Assembly (NCBI GenBank): GCA_012031035.1
Contig: JAAUUT010000010.1
Span: 17,373 to 81,372 of the forward strand
DNA: 64,000 nucleotides
Direction of reading: 5' to 3'
Origin: Candidatus Altimarinota bacterium
Lineage (GTDB): Bacteria; Cyanobacteriota; Cyanobacteriia; Cyanobacteriales; Microcystaceae
Position 1 is the stretch's first letter. Each line of letters opens with the position of its first letter. Positions 63,885 to 64,000 of the stretch are shown in pieces. Both the position numbers and the translations under genes were made by a program. The notes below the pieces were generated by a model. The model had not been told where the DNA came from and searched no databases. It saw only the letters and a list, made by a program, of their open reading frames with translations.

Positions 63885-63935
63885 CCGACGCTAATTGCTA
63901 TCGCAATATAGCGCGGGGTTCCCAACTCAACCACC
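63885..63935. mobile_element. Possible IS200/IS605-type end
   Basis: TGACATCCTCCC (from 63888) is followed by CGCTAATTGC-TATCGCAATATAGCG, an imperfect palindrome, and GGGGTTCCC. This order resembles the terminal hairpin of IS200/IS605 elements in cyanobacteria. The window ends too soon to see a transposase. Confidence 0.35.
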
Positions 63936-64000
63936 AAACTTATCCAACAAGCTTTCACTTATTGAACAGAGGTAATGATGTCCTTGGGCGTTAATTCGGG

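Noticed and set aside
1..64000. CRISPR array, tRNA or rRNA
   Set aside because: I found no regularly spaced direct repeats with unique spacers, no T-loop/cloverleaf pattern and no rRNA-like stretches by eye; a covariance search would be the decisive test.

Overview
The window looks like a cyanobacterial chromosome segment. It encodes cytochrome b6 and subunit IV (petB, petD), a CurT/CAAD thylakoid protein, a CBS-CP12 fusion, a PirA-like small protein with an NtcA site, a PEP-CTERM protein and DUF1823. The HIP1 octamer GCGATCGC and heptanucleotide tandem repeats of the AATTATG type are frequent. Gene content would fit a Pleurocapsales- or Chroococcales-like cyanobacterium, but I cannot name the species. 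I see no tRNA, rRNA or CRISPR array.

Layout. At 0.4-9.9 kb lie CBS-CP12, a fused dipeptide/oligopeptide-type ABC ATPase, a transaldolase-like aldolase, a DUF6887/DUF6888-like pair, CurT, an AT-less polyketide ketosynthase, a START-like exported protein, a tandem 6-pyruvoyl-tetrahydropterin synthase, the PirA-like gene and a SAM hydroxide adenosyltransferase. At 9.9-16 kb are a Ser/Thr kinase, AnmK, hypotheticals, an HMA-like protein and a decayed polyketide synthase KR-ACP fragment. At 15.8-20.5 kb is an iron/cobalamin-type uptake pair: a binding lipoprotein and a TonB receptor with three AMIN domains. At 20.8-33.3 kb are an FAD oxidoreductase, ilvD, a sulfotransferase-like gene, rmlC-rmlD-rmlA (no rmlB), a response regulator, a hybrid histidine kinase and a second Ser/Thr kinase. 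At 33.7-42.9 kb are a fatty acyl-AMP ligase, hisD, DUF1823, a LON-domain protein, pheA, a scarred region with a transposase-like remnant and a truncated PhyH gene, an acyl-ACP/CoA synthetase and a YlqD-like gene with an internal stop. At 43.5-55.4 kb are petB-petD, a class A PBP, mreD-mreC-(P-loop kinase)-mreB, ssb, glk, a small zinc-ribbon protein, a GatD-like amidotransferase and a membrane protein with an HTH-like end. At 55.6-63.9 kb are a DJ-1/PfpI protein divergent from a LuxR regulator, a YdcF-like protein, a PEP-CTERM protein, a DUF2232 membrane protein, a Crp/Fnr regulator and a coiled-coil Hsp70-like protein. The last bases resemble an IS200/IS605 end.

Functional themes are cell-wall synthesis and shape (PBP, MreBCD, GatD, AnmK), surface sugars (Rml enzymes), photosynthetic electron transport, nitrogen/PII and Calvin-cycle control (PirA-like, CBS-CP12), metal uptake and signalling kinases. 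The polyketide pieces at about 4.9-6.9 kb and 14.9-15.8 kb, together with a free-standing fatty acyl-AMP ligase at 34 kb, suggest a lipid/polyketide pathway that has been broken up.

A caution runs through the window. At least eight genes carry single-base frameshifts, mostly in or next to short homopolymer runs, and one gene carries an in-frame stop. Several affect normally conserved genes (mreC, rmlC, DUF2232, the last with three), so base-call or assembly errors are as likely as real decay. I describe the restored reading for each. All calls come from reading the sequence; no database search was run.
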